Shown here in pieces: positions 12,931-22,293 of a stretch of DNA of 64,000 nucleotides. The position numbers were made by a program, and so were the translations under genes. The stretch's first letter is position 1, and every line of letters starts with the position of its first letter. Below the pieces are notes generated by a model. That model did no database searches. It saw only the letters and a list, made by a program, of their open reading frames with translations, and was not told where the DNA came from. The stretch is from Flaccisagitta enflata (Eukaryota > Chaetognatha > Sagittoidea > Aphragmophora), in assembly GCA_965153355.1 (NCBI GenBank), contig OZ231126.1, positions 23,188,001 to 23,252,000 on the forward strand, in the 5' to 3' direction.

Positions 12931-13408
12931 GGGCAGCGGCCCTGAAGGGGCCGATGACCTATGCTATCACACAAAGGAGAAATTTTTCCTTCTTCTTCTC
13001 CGTCCATCCCCCCCCCTCTCCCAGGCTGAAATCCCAACCTAGAGGCTCAAATCTCAGCCTAGTGACTCAAATCACAGCCTTGAGGCTCAAATCCTAGCCT
13101 TGAGGCACAAAACCCAGTCTCAAGGCTCAAATCTCAGCTTCAAGGCTAAAACTCTAGCCCTGAGGCTCAAATCCCAGCCTAAAGGCTCAAATACCAGGCT
13201 TGAGGCTCAAATCCCAGCCTTTAGGCTCAAATCCCAGACTCAAGGCTAAAATTCCAGCCTCAACGCTTAAATTCCAGCATCGAGCCTCAAAACTTGTTAA
13301 GCATAGGTCATTGGCCCCTTTGGGACCGCTGCCCCTCTCACCATCACACATCCACATACACTCAAGTAGGGGCAACGGGTGACGCTGACCATCTAACGCT
13401 TTGCGACT
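12931..13408 (+). mobile_element. Family B element, essentially complete
   Basis: It begins GGGCAGCGGCCCTGAAGGGG, CCGATGACCTATGCT. A C run and about 13 units of the 20-bp AGGCTCAAATCCCAGCCT minisatellite follow (13,020-13,290). It closes with the complementary arm AGCATAGGTCATTGGCCCCT, TTGGGACCGCTGCCC and the tail GGGCAACGGGTGACGCTGAC, CATCTAACGCTTTGCGACT. Confidence 0.85.
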
Positions 13409-13438
13409 GTTTACTTTTTTGGCGTTTTTTAGCTTTTT

Positions 13439-14507
13439 GGGCAGCGGCCCCAAAGGAAATAAAGTCCTGTAGATCACAGGGGAATCCATCCTTCTGTACG
13501 TCCATCCATCCTTCTGTCCTTTCCCCCCACCCCATTCTCAGGGCTTTGTCTCCTTTGGGGCCTATTCTGACCCAAATTCTGCCAAATAGCCCACTTCTTT
13601 TTCCTCTTCTCCTCCTTCTCGGTCCACCCCCTTGACCCTCAAATCTAGCATTTAAGCCAAAAACCCAGCCTCGAGGCTCAAATTCCAGCCTCAAGGCTCA
13701 ATTTCCAACCAGGAGGCTCATATTCCAGCTTCAAGCCTCAAATTCCAGCCTCAAAGCTTAAAATCCAGCCTCAAGGCTCAGAATTGAGCCTCATAGCCCA
13801 GAATCCAGCATTGAAGCTAAATATCCAGCCACATGACCCCAATTTAAGCCTCCAAGCTTGAATTGCAGCCTTTAAGGCCCAATTCTTAACCTCAAGGCCC
13901 AAATTGCAGCCTTGAGACCCAAATCCTAACCTTTAAGCTGAAACCCCATCTTCCAGCCTTAAAGCACAAATCCTGGTCCAAGGTTCATTTCTCAGCTTCC
14001 AGGCCCAAATCCCAACAGCATAGGTCATCGGCCCCTTTGGGGCCACTGCCCCTCTCACTATTACACATCCACACACTTGCAGGGGCAAAGGGTACCACTG
14101 ACCATCTAACGCTTTTGCGACTATTTGACCTATATTATGGCCTCTGTTACCTAAACTCTGACCATATCTGGGCCATTTTGCTTGGACTTGGGCCATTATG
14201 CTTGGATTTGGACCATTTTGCTTAGGTTTGGGCCATATTGCTTAGATTTAGGCTATTTGGCAGAATTTGGGTCAGAAAAGGCCTCAAAGGAGACAAAATC
14301 CTGAGGATGGGGTGGGGGGGACGAACGCACAGACGGACGGACGTACGGATAGATGGACAGACGGACAGATTCCCCTTGTGTTCTACAGGACTTTGTCCCC
14401 TTCGGGGCTGCTCCCCTGCTCCCCCTCAACTTGAATAACATACTCCACAAGCAGGGCACGGGTACCGCTGACCACTTACTGCCTTTGGGCTGCTATTGAA
14501 CCTACTG
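13439..14507 (+). mobile_element. Family B nest: two further B-type elements inside one another
   Basis: The outer copy opens GGGCAGCGGCCCCAAAGG, AGTCCTGTAGATCACAGGGG and closes CCCCTTGTGTTCTACAGGAC, CCCTTCGGGGCTGCTCCCC plus GGGTACCGCTGACC. Inside it, 13,523-13,600 and 14,240-14,315 form a second pair of inverted arms (GGCCTATTCTGACCCAAATT against AATTTGGGTCAGAAAAGGCC). Inside those lies a third copy (13,600-14,118) with its own minisatellite and the CTAACGCTTTTGCGACTATT tail. A separate 20-bp GGGCCATTTTGCTTGGATTT array lies at 14,167-14,265. Each layer's arms match each other better than those of its host. Confidence 0.7.
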
Positions 14508-14855
14508 CTCCTACCCGAATACTCTCGTGACCTTCTCCAGCACTGCTCCTGCCCACCCGCACGCTACTGAGGTAGCCGTGTATCCAGCCTTTTTGGGCAG
14601 CGGTCCCAAAGTCCTGTAGAACACCGGGGACTTTTGTTTGTTTGTCCATTTGTTCATTTGTTCGTTTGTCCCCTCCCCCCAGGCCCTCTCAGGCCTGAAA
14701 TCGGTCCTCTCAGGGTCAAAATCTACCCTCTCAGGCCTGAAATCTGGCCCCAGGCTTTGAATCTGCCTTCTCAGGCCTTGAATCTGCTATCTCTGGCCTA
14801 AAATCTGCCCTCTTAGACCTGAAATCTGCCCTCTCAGGCCTTGAATCTGCCTTTT

Positions 14856-15513
14856 GGGCAGCGGCCCCGAAGGGGGCAAAGTCCTGTAGAACACAGGGGG
14901 ACTTTCGTTTGTCCGTTCTTTCGTTCGTTCTTTCGTCCGTTCTTCCCCCCCCTCATCAGGCCCCTCAGACCTCAAACTTGGCTTCTGAGACCTCAAATCT
15001 GGCCTCTCAGGCCTCAAATTCAGCCTCTTAGGCCTCCAATCCAGCCTCTCAGGCCTCAGATCAAACCTCTCAGGCCTCAAAACTGGCTCCTCAGGCTGCA
15101 ATTTAGGCTTCTCAGGCCTCAATTCCAAATTCTAGGGCCTCAAACCTGGCCTCTCAGGCCCCAAATTAGACCTCTCAGGCCTCATAACAGCTATCTCAGC
15201 CTCAATTTATAGCTCTCAGGCTCTCAGGCTCTCAGGCTCTCTCAAGCCTCAAGTCCACCCTCTCAAGCTTCTGATTGGCATTCTCAGGCCTTACATCAGC
15301 CTCCTTAGACCTCAGTTCGGGCTCTTGAAGGCCTTCAGTCAGCCCTCTATAGCATCTCATCCACTTCTTCAGGTAGGACGAACGAAAGTCCCCCTGTGTT
15401 CTACAGGACTTCGTCCCCTTCGGGGCCGCTGCCCTGCTACCTCTCACTCCAATTTACAATCACTCAAAGCAGGGCAACGGGTATCGCTGACCACATATTG
15501 CCCTTGGGCAACC
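14856..15513 (+). mobile_element. Family B element, intact arms
   Basis: The left arm GGGCAGCGGCCCCGAAGGGG, GTCCTGTAGAACACAGGGGG, ACTTTCG continues into the TTTGTCCGTTC tract and C run. The array unit is of CTCTCAGGCCTCAAATC type, about 20-21 bp. The closing arm CGAAAGTCCCCCTGTGTTCT, ACAGGACTTCGTCCCCTTCG pairs with the left arm over about 60 bp. The tail is CAGGGCAACGGGTATCGCTG, CATATTGCCCTTGGGCAACC. Confidence 0.85.
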
Positions 15514-15799
15514 TGTTCAAGCTTTGAATCTGCCCTCTCTGGCCTAAAATCTACCCTCTCAGTCCAGCTCAGGCCTAAAATCTGCCCTCTCAGATTCAAG
15601 GCCTGAGAAGGCAGATTTCAGGCCTGAGAGGGTAGATTTCAGCCCTGAGAGGGCAGATTTTAGACCAGAGAGGGCCTCGGCGGACAGACAGATGGATGGA
15701 TGGATGGACGAATGAACATAAGTCCCCTGTGTTCTATAGGACTTTGTCCCCTTTGGGGCCGCTGCCCTGCTTCCCCTCACTCCAATTTACAATCATGAA

Positions 15800-16399
15800 T
15801 AGTCGCAAAAGCGTTAGATGGTCAGCGGTACCCGTTGCCCCTATGTGAGTGGCTGTGGGTGTAAGGTGGTTAAAGGGGCAGCGGCCCCAAAGGGGCTGAT
15901 GACCTATGCTGTTTTAATTTGAGCCTCAAGGCTGGAATTAGGGCCTCGAGACTGGGATTTGAGCCAGAGGGCTGGGATTTGAGCCTTGAGGCTAGGAGTT
16001 GGGTCTTGAGGCTGGGATTTGAGTCTCGAGGCTGGGATTTGAGTCTCAAGGCTGGGATTTGAGCCTCGAGGCTGGGATTTGAGCCTCGAGGCTGGGATTT
16101 CAGCCTTGAGGCTGGGATTTGAGCCTGAAGACTGAGATTTGAGCCTGAAGACTGAGATTTGAGCCTTGATTTAAGCTTCAAGGCTTAGGTGTGAGCCTCG
16201 AGGCTGGGACTTGAGCCTTGAGGCTGGAATTTGAGCTTCAAGGCTGGGATTTAGGCTTCAAAGCTGGGATTAGAGTCTCAAGGCTAAGATTTGGGACTCA
16301 AGGGGGGGACGGAGGAGAAGAAGGAGAAGAAGGAGAAGAAAGAGAAATTTCCCCTAAGTGTGAAAGCATAGGTCATCGGCCCCTTTGGGGCCACTGCCC
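15800..16399 (-). mobile_element. Family B element, reversed, complete
   Basis: On the plus strand it begins TAGTCGCAAAAGCGTTAGAT, GGTCAGCGGTACCCGTTGCC, then GGGGCAGCGGCCCCAAAGGG, CTGATGACCTATGCT. The 20-bp GAGGCTGGGATTTGAGCCTC array spans 15,920-16,300. It ends AGCATAGGTCATCGGCCCC, TTTGGGGCCACTGCCC followed by AAAAA. It sits inside the right side of the outer B element at 14,595-16,449. Confidence 0.85.
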
Positions 16400-16449
16400 A
16401 AAAACAAGGCAACGGGTATTGCTGACCACATATTGCCCTTGGGCGACCT

Positions 16450-17060
16450 GTTCTTGACTAAATCGACTGAAATCATGATATGATAACTCATTTTGTTCAT
16501 CAAAAGTGCTCTGTATGATTGTATTCATTATGATGATCATCATATTCTGCTTTGACTAAATATGATAGAGCTTGGGAAAGGCCTGATGGAGCTACGGGCA
16601 TGGATCAAGAAATTGGTTTAGGAATAGATACATAATGCCGGGGGCATCGTCTTGGCGTGTTTCTTCAGCCTTGTTATGATACAGTTAAACATTGCTAGGG
16701 CACATCCAATAGTAAAGGAAATCCACCCGTGATGGATATCAATTTAGGGTTCCTTTATATTGTTTTATATCTTTTTTCTGTACTGGCAATATTGGTAATC
16801 CGCCTACCTACAATGGAAAAAAAATGTTAATCCATCAGCATCTATTTTAGCGGGATAGACTGTATTTTCCCCGGATGGCAGTTATATTGAATGAATCATA
16901 AGAGTTGTACAAACTATCTGCTTGCCCTGTTATGTATTGTTACAGCGCGAATAAAAAGAAAAGCTGCAACCATTTGTAGGTAAGTAGAAGAGACAGAAAA
17001 TTGTATGAAAATTTTTTGTTCAATTGATTTTGTAGATTTTTGAATTTTCTTTCATTCCAG
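16450..17060. other. AT-rich interval with one MITE
   Basis: Apart from the MITE at 16,682-16,862, listed separately, I recognise nothing here. Confidence 0.5.
16682..16862. mobile_element. Small pogo-like MITE with TA target duplication
   Basis: The left end CAGTTAAACATTGCTAGGGC and the complemented right end CAGTCTATCCCGCTAAAATA are short imperfect inverted repeats. TA dinucleotides flank both ends (16,680-16,681 and 16,863-16,864). The element is 181 bp, without a coding frame. Confidence 0.5.
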
Positions 17061-17335
17061 ACCAATCTCAGGTCTGTATCTCAAACCGTTTAGAAGTTAA
17101 AACTTGTCAAAGTGAACCTCCTTTTTAGAAAAAATGCTCATTTTTTGATAGGGTTGCAAAACTGAAAATGGCAATGTTTTGACTCTTTTTTTATGCCATT
17201 TCTAAACGAGTACAGCTAAAAATGCTACCAGATTGGAGCCAGAAGAAAGTTCTTTTTGAGTGCTTTAAAATAGTTTAAGATTTTACTGAATTATTTTGAA
17301 ATTCAATATGATATATTGTCATTTAAAATTGCGTT
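17060..17335 (-). repeat. Dispersed repeat, inverted relative of 11,640-11,910
   Basis: It shares with 11,640-11,910 (opposite strand) the blocks around CCAATCTCAGGTCTGTATCT, GGAGCCAGAAGAAAG and AAATTCAATATGATATATTG. The family A element at 17,338 begins directly at its edge. Its nature is unknown. Confidence 0.5.
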
Positions 17336-17337
17336 TT

Positions 17338-17708
17338 TAGTCGCGTGCACGCGACTCTACACCTTGGTCTGTCGGTCGGTCGGTCCGTCCGTCCGTCCCG
17401 TAACGTTTTTAAATTTTCAACGTCTTTTATCATTTTTTGATATTTTTTAGCATTTTTTAACAGTTTTTAACATTTTTTAATATTTTTTAACATTTTCTGA
17501 CATTTTTGGCATTTTAACATTTCTTAACATTTTTTAACATTCTTTAACATCTTTTTACATTTCTTAACATTTTTAAACATTTCTTAATATTTTTTAACAT
17601 TTTTTAACATTTTTTAACATTACTTACCATTTCTTAACATTTCAACATTTCTTAGCATTTTGTTTGTCATTTCCAGACGCACGCGACTGTTGCCCTCTTG
17701 GGCTTGTT
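17338..17708 (+). mobile_element. Family A element with TTAACATTTT array
   Basis: The hairpin AGTCGCGTGCACGCGACT at 17,339 is followed by a GTC-word tract and a body made of a roughly 10-bp TTTTTAACAT repeat (about 17,420-17,660). The end is GACGCACGCGACTGTTGCCC, TCTTGGGCTTGTT. The distal stem motif GCACGCGACT is kept although the tail (TTGCCCTCTTGGGCTTGTT) differs from the usual one. Confidence 0.75.
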
Positions 17709-17769
17709 TTTTATTGATTCGTGAGTAGAGACAGTAAGTCAAGTTTCTCTTGGGTCCCTGCTTTTTCAG

Positions 17770-17820
17770 CCTGAACAGGAATTGGCTAAAACCGGCAGCT
17801 TAAATGTTGCTGTTTGTTAA
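17770..17820 (+). CDS. Possible short terminal exon
   Basis: An acceptor-like CCCTGCTTTTTCAG is followed by 16 codons (P-E-Q-E-L-A-K-T-G-S-L-N-V-A-V-C) and TAA. It is too short to trust on its own. It is listed because it lies on the same strand as the better terminal-exon candidate at 19,006, with a family A element between them. Confidence 0.2.
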   Translation, partial: PEQELAKTGSLNVAVC

Positions 17821-17924
17821 GGATTTGTGTCAAGTAGCTTCCTAGCCACATTGCATAAAAAAGAACAAATCAAAATATCCTCAACTCTACTTCACTGACA
17901 AATATTTTCACTTTGCGTCATTTT

Positions 17925-18935
17925 TAGATGCGTCCTCACATCTCTATAAGAGGGTGTGTCCCTACCTACCTAGGTCCATCACAAGAAATTTTCAAAACGC
18001 GATTTCTAAGGTTTTCTCTTGATTTCTGTTATATTTCTTATGTCTCTTTTACCTCTTTCGTCTCTTTTGTCTCTTTTGTCTCTTTTGTCTCCTATACGTC
18101 TCTTATGTCTCCTATGTGCCTCTTATGTCTCTTATTTCTCTTATGTATCTTAGGTCTCATATGTCTCATATGTCTGATATGTCTCATATGTCTATTATGT
18201 CTCTTATGTCTCTTATGCCTCTGTCTCTTTTGTCTCTTTTGTCTCCTATATTTCTCCTATGTGTCTCTTATGTCTCCTATGTCTCTTATGTCTCTTATAT
18301 CTCTTATGTCTCTTATATCTCCTAAATCTCATATATATCTTATGTCTCTTCTATCTCTTACATCTCTTAAGTCTCTTATGTCTCTTATGTCTCTTATATC
18401 TCTTATGTCTCCTCATGTTTCCTCATGTCTCTCTAAGTCCCTTCATGTCTCTTTGTGAGGATGAGGCGGGGGAGGGGTGGGGGAAGGGGTGGAGAGGCGT
18501 GGGGGGGGAGGGGTGGGGAGGTGTGGGGGGAGGGGTGGGGAGGCGTGGGGGGAGGGGTGGGGAGGCGTGGGAGGAGGGGTGGGGGAGGGGTGGGGAGGCA
18601 TGGGAGGAGGGGTGGGGAGGCATGGGGGGAGGAATGGGTGGGGAGGCGTGGGGGGAGGGGTGGGGGGAGGGATGGGGAGGCGTGGGAAGAGGAGTAGGGA
18701 GGGGTGGAGAGGCGTGGGGGGAAGGGTGGGGAGGCGTGGGGGGAAGCGGTAGGGAGGCATCAGGTGGGAGGGGTAGGTTGGGGGGAGGGAGAAATCCGTT
18801 TATATTTTTCTCTTTATCTCTTTATCTTTATATTTTCATATCATTGTATCTTAATATCTTTATATCTTAATAATTTGTATGATAATATCTTACATCTAAA
18901 GAGGACGCATCTATTGGACATCTCTTGGCCTTGTT
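17925..18935 (+). mobile_element. Family A element, AGATGCGTCC stem class, with two arrays
   Basis: It starts AGATGCGTCCTCACATCT, CTATAAGAGGGTGTGTCC. The body holds a 9-bp TCTCTTATG-type array (about 18,040-18,430) and a G-rich array of GGGGAGGCGTGGGGGGAGGG units (about 18,470-18,785). The tail carries GGACGCATCT at 18,903-18,912 and ends CTCTTGGCCTTGTT. The distal GGACGCATCT is the exact complement of the first ten bases of the hairpin end. Long open frames in the G-rich part are repeat translations only. Confidence 0.8.
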
Positions 18936-19005
18936 TAACTCCAACACGAAACATAAACTCAAAAGTTTCACTTCTCCTGGCTGATACTGTTCTTTTGTTT
19001 CTTAG

Positions 19006-19132
19006 CATTGTGAAAGTAACCAGCCCAAGAGGTCCTCTTGTCTATGGCCCTGGCCCTTTGTTTCAAAAAGATGAAATTGTCCTATCAAAGCTGTATCTTT
19101 GCCAAAGTGCCAATACATACAGAATGAGTTAA
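19006..19132 (+). CDS. Candidate last exon of an unrecognised gene
   Basis: A strong polypyrimidine tract and acceptor (CTGTTCTTTTGTTTCTTAG) end at 19,005. One base then completes a split codon and 41 codons follow to TAA at 19,130. The peptide begins IVKVTSPRGPLVYGPGPLFQ and ends in ..QSANTYRMS. Its composition is balanced and unlike the surrounding repeats. I do not recognise the family. The upstream exon was not found; a family A element ends only 70 bp upstream, so it would lie in the last intron. Confidence 0.5.
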
Positions 19133-19329
19133 AAGATGCAGTTAGGGAGCTTTACTAAAATGTCACATGTATAGGTAGAGGAGCCTAAACAATTTATGTG
19201 CGCCAGTGAGATGAAAAGGAGTGAATGACAAGAGATGTACTACTATTATTTATTTTTTTATGATACAATGATTTCATTTTGTTTATGGGTGTGCGATCAG
19301 TCCGTGACGCAGAACAATTATGGCCTTTT

Positions 19330-19494
19330 TAGTCTCAGACACGCGACTCTACACCTTGCCGTGTCAGTCGGTCGGTCGATCAGTCGGTCAGTCGGTCAGT
19401 CTGTGGGTTCATCCATCGGTCAGTCACATTTCCGAATTGCAAGCCATTTTTGCCCAACTGTCCGCAACGCTGGTGCCGTGTCTCAGGCCTTGTT
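19330..19494 (+). mobile_element. Family A element, GTCCGC stem class
   Basis: It begins AGTCTCAGACACGCGACTCT, ACACCTTGCCGTGTC and a long GTC-word tract, with a body TCACATTTCCGAATTGCAAG and an end TGCCCAACTGTCCGCAACGC, GTGTCTCAGGCCTTGTT. It closely matches the copies at 39,058 and 56,004 (CCTTGCCGTGTCGGTCGG). Confidence 0.75.
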
Positions 19495-19578
19495 CAATAA
19501 ACCTTTTGAATTTTTTCTAAATTAAAGATTCTTAAATGGTCAGCGCTAGTTGCTGACTTGTCCCAACAACATGATTTT

Positions 19579-19829
19579 TAAGGGCGTCCTCGCACTTCTA
19601 CAAGAGGTCATGTCCGTTGGTTGGTTGGTTGGTTGGTCGGTTGGTCGGTCGGTCGGTCACCCAAATGCGCAAAACGGCTGATTCTGACGTATTTCTTCAT
19701 TCCTATCACCTTTCATGCCTTACCAAATTCATTTTCATTCATTCATTTATTCATTCATTAATCAAAAACGTTCATTCACAAATTCGTAATCAAGCGAGGC
19801 CCACTTATTGGCCTTAACTTGGCCTTGTT
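19579..19829 (+). mobile_element. Family A element, diverged stem class
   Basis: It opens AAGGGCGTCCTCGCACTTCT, ACAAGAGG followed by TTGGTTGGTTGG/GTCGG words, has CATT repeats (19,733-19,765), and ends CAAGCGAGGCCCACTTATTG, CTTGGCCTTGTT. The distal stem is only partly complementary to the hairpin end. Confidence 0.6.
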
Positions 19830-20217
19830 TTTCTATGCTTTTGGAAAAACTGTAGGTCGAGTGAACTAATGAGTTTGAACGAATTTGTTACCGACAACAT
19901 AACAATATTGGCATCGTAGTAAAGTGTGCAGGAGGATAGTCTGTTAAAGTCCTTAGTCCTTACATTTTTATGAAAATGTGTATCTTCCTGTCTTTCTTTT
20001 TGTGCATTTATATGTCTATAAACTGTTATTGGGTGAAGGAATTTCTTCGCTGTAAATTCATGCCATTTCTGTGTTTGTCTGCTTTGCTTGCTTGTACAAA
20101 ACATGTCTCTCTTTCTTGTATGTGGCTATGCATATGTTTGTCGTAACAGAGAGTGGTTGTTTGAACCACACCAGTATTGCCCAGCGGCGAGGCCCATTCC
20201 CACAGGCTTGGCATTTT

Positions 20218-20405
20218 TAGTCGTCTGCTACGCGACTCTACACCCCGCTTTGTCCGTATGTCAAACGGTCAGTCTGTCGTTTGGTCAGTCCGTTATCTTT
20301 TCTATTCCTTTTCCTCACTGCTCCTGCTTAATCACTCGAGTGACCAAAAATATAGCCTCTGCCCCACACGCGCTCGACTGGGGTAGCCATGTAACCGACC
20401 TTGTT
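20218..20405 (+). mobile_element. Family A element, standard class
   Basis: Hairpin AGTCGTCTGCTACGCGACT, CTACACCCCGCTTTGTCCG, body CACTGCTCCTGCTTAATCAC, tail GTAGCCATGTAACCGACCTT, GTT. Confidence 0.75.
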
Positions 20406-20711
20406 ACAAATGTGGTCAGCTGTTTTTTAGTACACGGAGTAACTTGAAGATGGTAGACCCACTTAGTCTTTTGTTTGAGAATGCTTTTAAGTCACCATCT
20501 GGCATGGGTCTATGGGGAGGGACGTCAGGGACGGGCAATCGTCTAGAATCCGGGATTGAGACTTTCAGAGGCCTTTTATTACTGTAGAGGACCTGGGCGA
20601 GAACGACGAATATTAACAACGTTCTTTACGCTGATTGACGAAGTTCTTTTGTGTTTACTTTCATTTCATATTTATCTACAACATTCTTGTCATGTTATTT
20701 TTTGATGATTA

Positions 20712-20985
20712 AAGTTAGGGGTGGGGTTAGGGTTAGGGTTAAGGGTGGGGTAAGGGTTAGGGTTAGGAGTGGGGTTAGGGTTAGGTGGGTTAGGGTTAGG
20801 GGTGGGGTTAGGATTAGGGTTAGGAGTGGGGTTAGGGTTAGGGTTAGGTGGGTTAGGGTTAGGATAAGGGGGGTTAGGGTTAGGGGATGCATTGGAGTTA
20901 GGGGGTTAGGGTTAGGGTAAGGGGTCTAGGGTTAGGGCTAGGGAGTCAGGGAGTTAGGGTTAGGTAGTTTAGGGGTTAGGGGTGG
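20712..20985 (+). repeat. Interstitial TTAGGG-type array
   Basis: About 270 bp of TTAGGG units mixed with GGGGTTA, GGGTGGGG and AGGTGGG variants. It is telomere-like but degenerate and internal. The frames through it encode VRV/LTLT repeats and are not genes. Confidence 0.9.
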
Positions 20986-21190
20986 TGTATCCCATCTTAT
21001 CTTTGTTTTGAATCATGATAGACGTCAGTTTCAATGGAGCTTTTCCATTATGCGTCCTTAATACTAACAGTTTTTCTCAATTCCGGATACGAGATGATAG
21101 CCAGGGACGTCGGCGGAGGTCCATGTTTGTCGTACTTACACCCCTGTCGGACTTAAGCACCAGTAGAAAAACAAAGCATAAAATGAAAAG

Positions 21191-21705
21191 AACAAGGCCG
21201 GATACACGGGCCAAGAAGGTGCGCCTGGCGTCAATAATTCTTAGACCTATCCCGAGCTCTATTTGACCCATCCCCAGCTCTATCAGACCTATCACCAACC
21301 TATCACTAACCTATCTCTAACCGTGGCTGAATATGATAATGAATGAAATGACGAGTAACATCGATGACGAACAAAATGAGTTTTCAATTGATTCAAAACA
21401 TTTTCAGCGATTTTTAGTCCCGTGCTACGCGACTCTACACCCCGCTTTGTCGGTCTGTCCGTCCGTCGGTCCGTAGGTCCGTCCGTCGGTCCGTCCGTCA
21501 CACTTTACTTTTTCGGCGTTAATGGGGGTTTTGGCCTTACTGCTCCTGCCCAAATGCTCCACTGACCTGAATTATGGCCCCTGCCCACCCGCACGCGACT
21601 GGGGTAGCCATGTATCCGGCCTTGTTCATTCAAGCGTGACGGACCGACCGACGGATGGACGGACGGAGGGACAGAGCCTCTTATAGAGGTGCTATGGCGC
21701 ACCTA
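21191..21705 (-). mobile_element. Family A element, GGTGCGCC stem class, host of a nested copy
   Basis: It starts AACAAGGCCGGATACACGGG, CCAAGAAGGTGCGCC. The body contains CTATCACCAACCTATC repeats. It ends with hairpin AGGTGCTATGGCGCACCT at 21,687-21,704 followed by AAAAA. GGTGCGCC at 21,218-21,225 is complementary to GGCGCACC in the hairpin. It is interrupted at 21,415-21,626 by a forward family A copy. Confidence 0.85.
21415..21626 (+). mobile_element. Family A element nested in another family A element
   Basis: This standard copy has AGTCCCGTGCTACGCGACT, CTACACCCCGCTTTGTCGG, TCACACTTTACTTTTTCGGC, CTGCTCCTGCCCAAATGCTC and the tail CGCACGCGACTGGGGTAGCC, GTATCCGGCCTTGTT. The host sequence resumes immediately on both sides, as the uninterrupted relative near 56,625-56,720 shows. 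Confidence 0.9.
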
Positions 21706-21715
21706 AAAATGTAAG

Positions 21716-21851
21716 AACAAGGCCAAGTAGGTCAATAAGGTGCGACGTGTGGATCGTCGAACGAATGCGTTACCCGACCGACCGACCAACAGACCAACAG
21801 ACCAACCGACCGACGGACACAGCCAGTTATAGAGGTGCTTTGTCGCACCTA
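21716..21851 (-). mobile_element. Family A element, GGTGCGAC stem class, short
   Basis: Only 136 bp: AACAAGGCCAAGTAGGTCAA, GGTGCGAC (21,739-21,746), GTTACC, an about 50-bp GACC/NGAC-word tract, then hairpin AGGTGCTTTGTCGCACCT and AAAAA. GTCGCACC of the hairpin is the complement of GGTGCGAC. The body is almost absent. Confidence 0.8.
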
Positions 21852-22172
21852 AAAAGATAACCGGAGGAGAAAAGGATATTCAGGGGAAGAGAGAATGTGT
21901 GTTTTTGTAACAAATTAGGCTGTCATTTTTTGCATGAGAGTGTAATTCAAGATTAAAAAAGAATCAACGAATAAAGCTTGTCTGACTAATTATTACCTGG
22001 GGATATCTAAAGTTTAAATAGACTTCAACTTACTCCATATCACATTTTTGGGAAAAATATGGAAAATGCCACAAGATAAAATAAGAATCAAAAATCTATA
22101 ATTCAAAAACTATTAATTGCACAGAATTAAATAAACTTCAACTTACTCTATATTCAATTTTTTAGAAAAATG

Positions 22173-22293
22173 AACAAGGCAGGACACTCGCGGACGGTTG
22201 GGTAGTAGCAGTAATGCAAAAACCGCTCGCGATTCAAAAATGTTACGGACCGACGGACCGACCGACGGACCGACACGGCAAGGTCCGCGACTA
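22173..22293 (-). mobile_element. Family A element, GTCCGC class, hairpin partly deleted
   Basis: AACAAGGCAGGACACTCGCG, GACGGTTGGG, GCAGTAATGCAAAAACCGCT, then an NGAC tract and GACACGGCAAGGTCCGCGAC, TAAAAA. The loop half of the terminal hairpin is missing. Confidence 0.7.

Larger units (their letters stand above)
12871..14590 (+). mobile_element. Family A element carrying nested family B elements
   Basis: The left end TAGTCGCGTGCTACGCAACT and GTCGGTCGGTCGGTCAGTCC tract stop at 12,930. The A tail resumes at about 14,510 with CTACTGCTCCTACCCGAATA, GCCCACCCGCACGCTACTG and GTGTATCCAGCCT. Everything between is inserted family B material, described separately. Confidence 0.75.
14595..16449 (+). 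mobile_element. Family B element, outer host of two further B copies
   Basis: The left arm is GGGCAGCGGTCCCAAAGTCC, TGTAGAACACCGGGGACTTT. The right arm at 15,717-15,775 is AGTCCCCTGTGTTCTATAGG, TTTGGGGCCGCTGCCCTGC. The tail CAAGGCAACGGGTATTGCTG, CATATTGCCCTTGGGCGACC at 16,404-16,449 has been separated from the arm by a reversed B copy (15,800-16,399). A forward B copy (14,856-15,513) interrupts the minisatellite. Confidence 0.75.
20510..21990. repeat. Element C copy broken up by insertions
   Basis: Blocks collinear with 10,016-10,330 occur here at 20,510 (GGGGAGGGACGTCAGGGACG), 21,100 (GGGACGTCGGCGGAGGTCC, CACCCCTGTCGGACTTAAGC) and 21,880 (GAGAGAATGTGTGTTTTTGT, TAGGCTGTCATTTTTTGCAT). The TTAGGG array and the family A elements at 21,191-21,851 lie between the blocks. 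Confidence 0.5.

Noticed and set aside
18259-18870. 203-codon frame, Gly/Trp/Arg-rich
   Set aside because: It is the family A element's TCTCTTATG and G-rich arrays read through; all frames are similarly open.
20651-20920. 89-codon VRV repeat frame
   Set aside because: It is the TTAGGG array translated.
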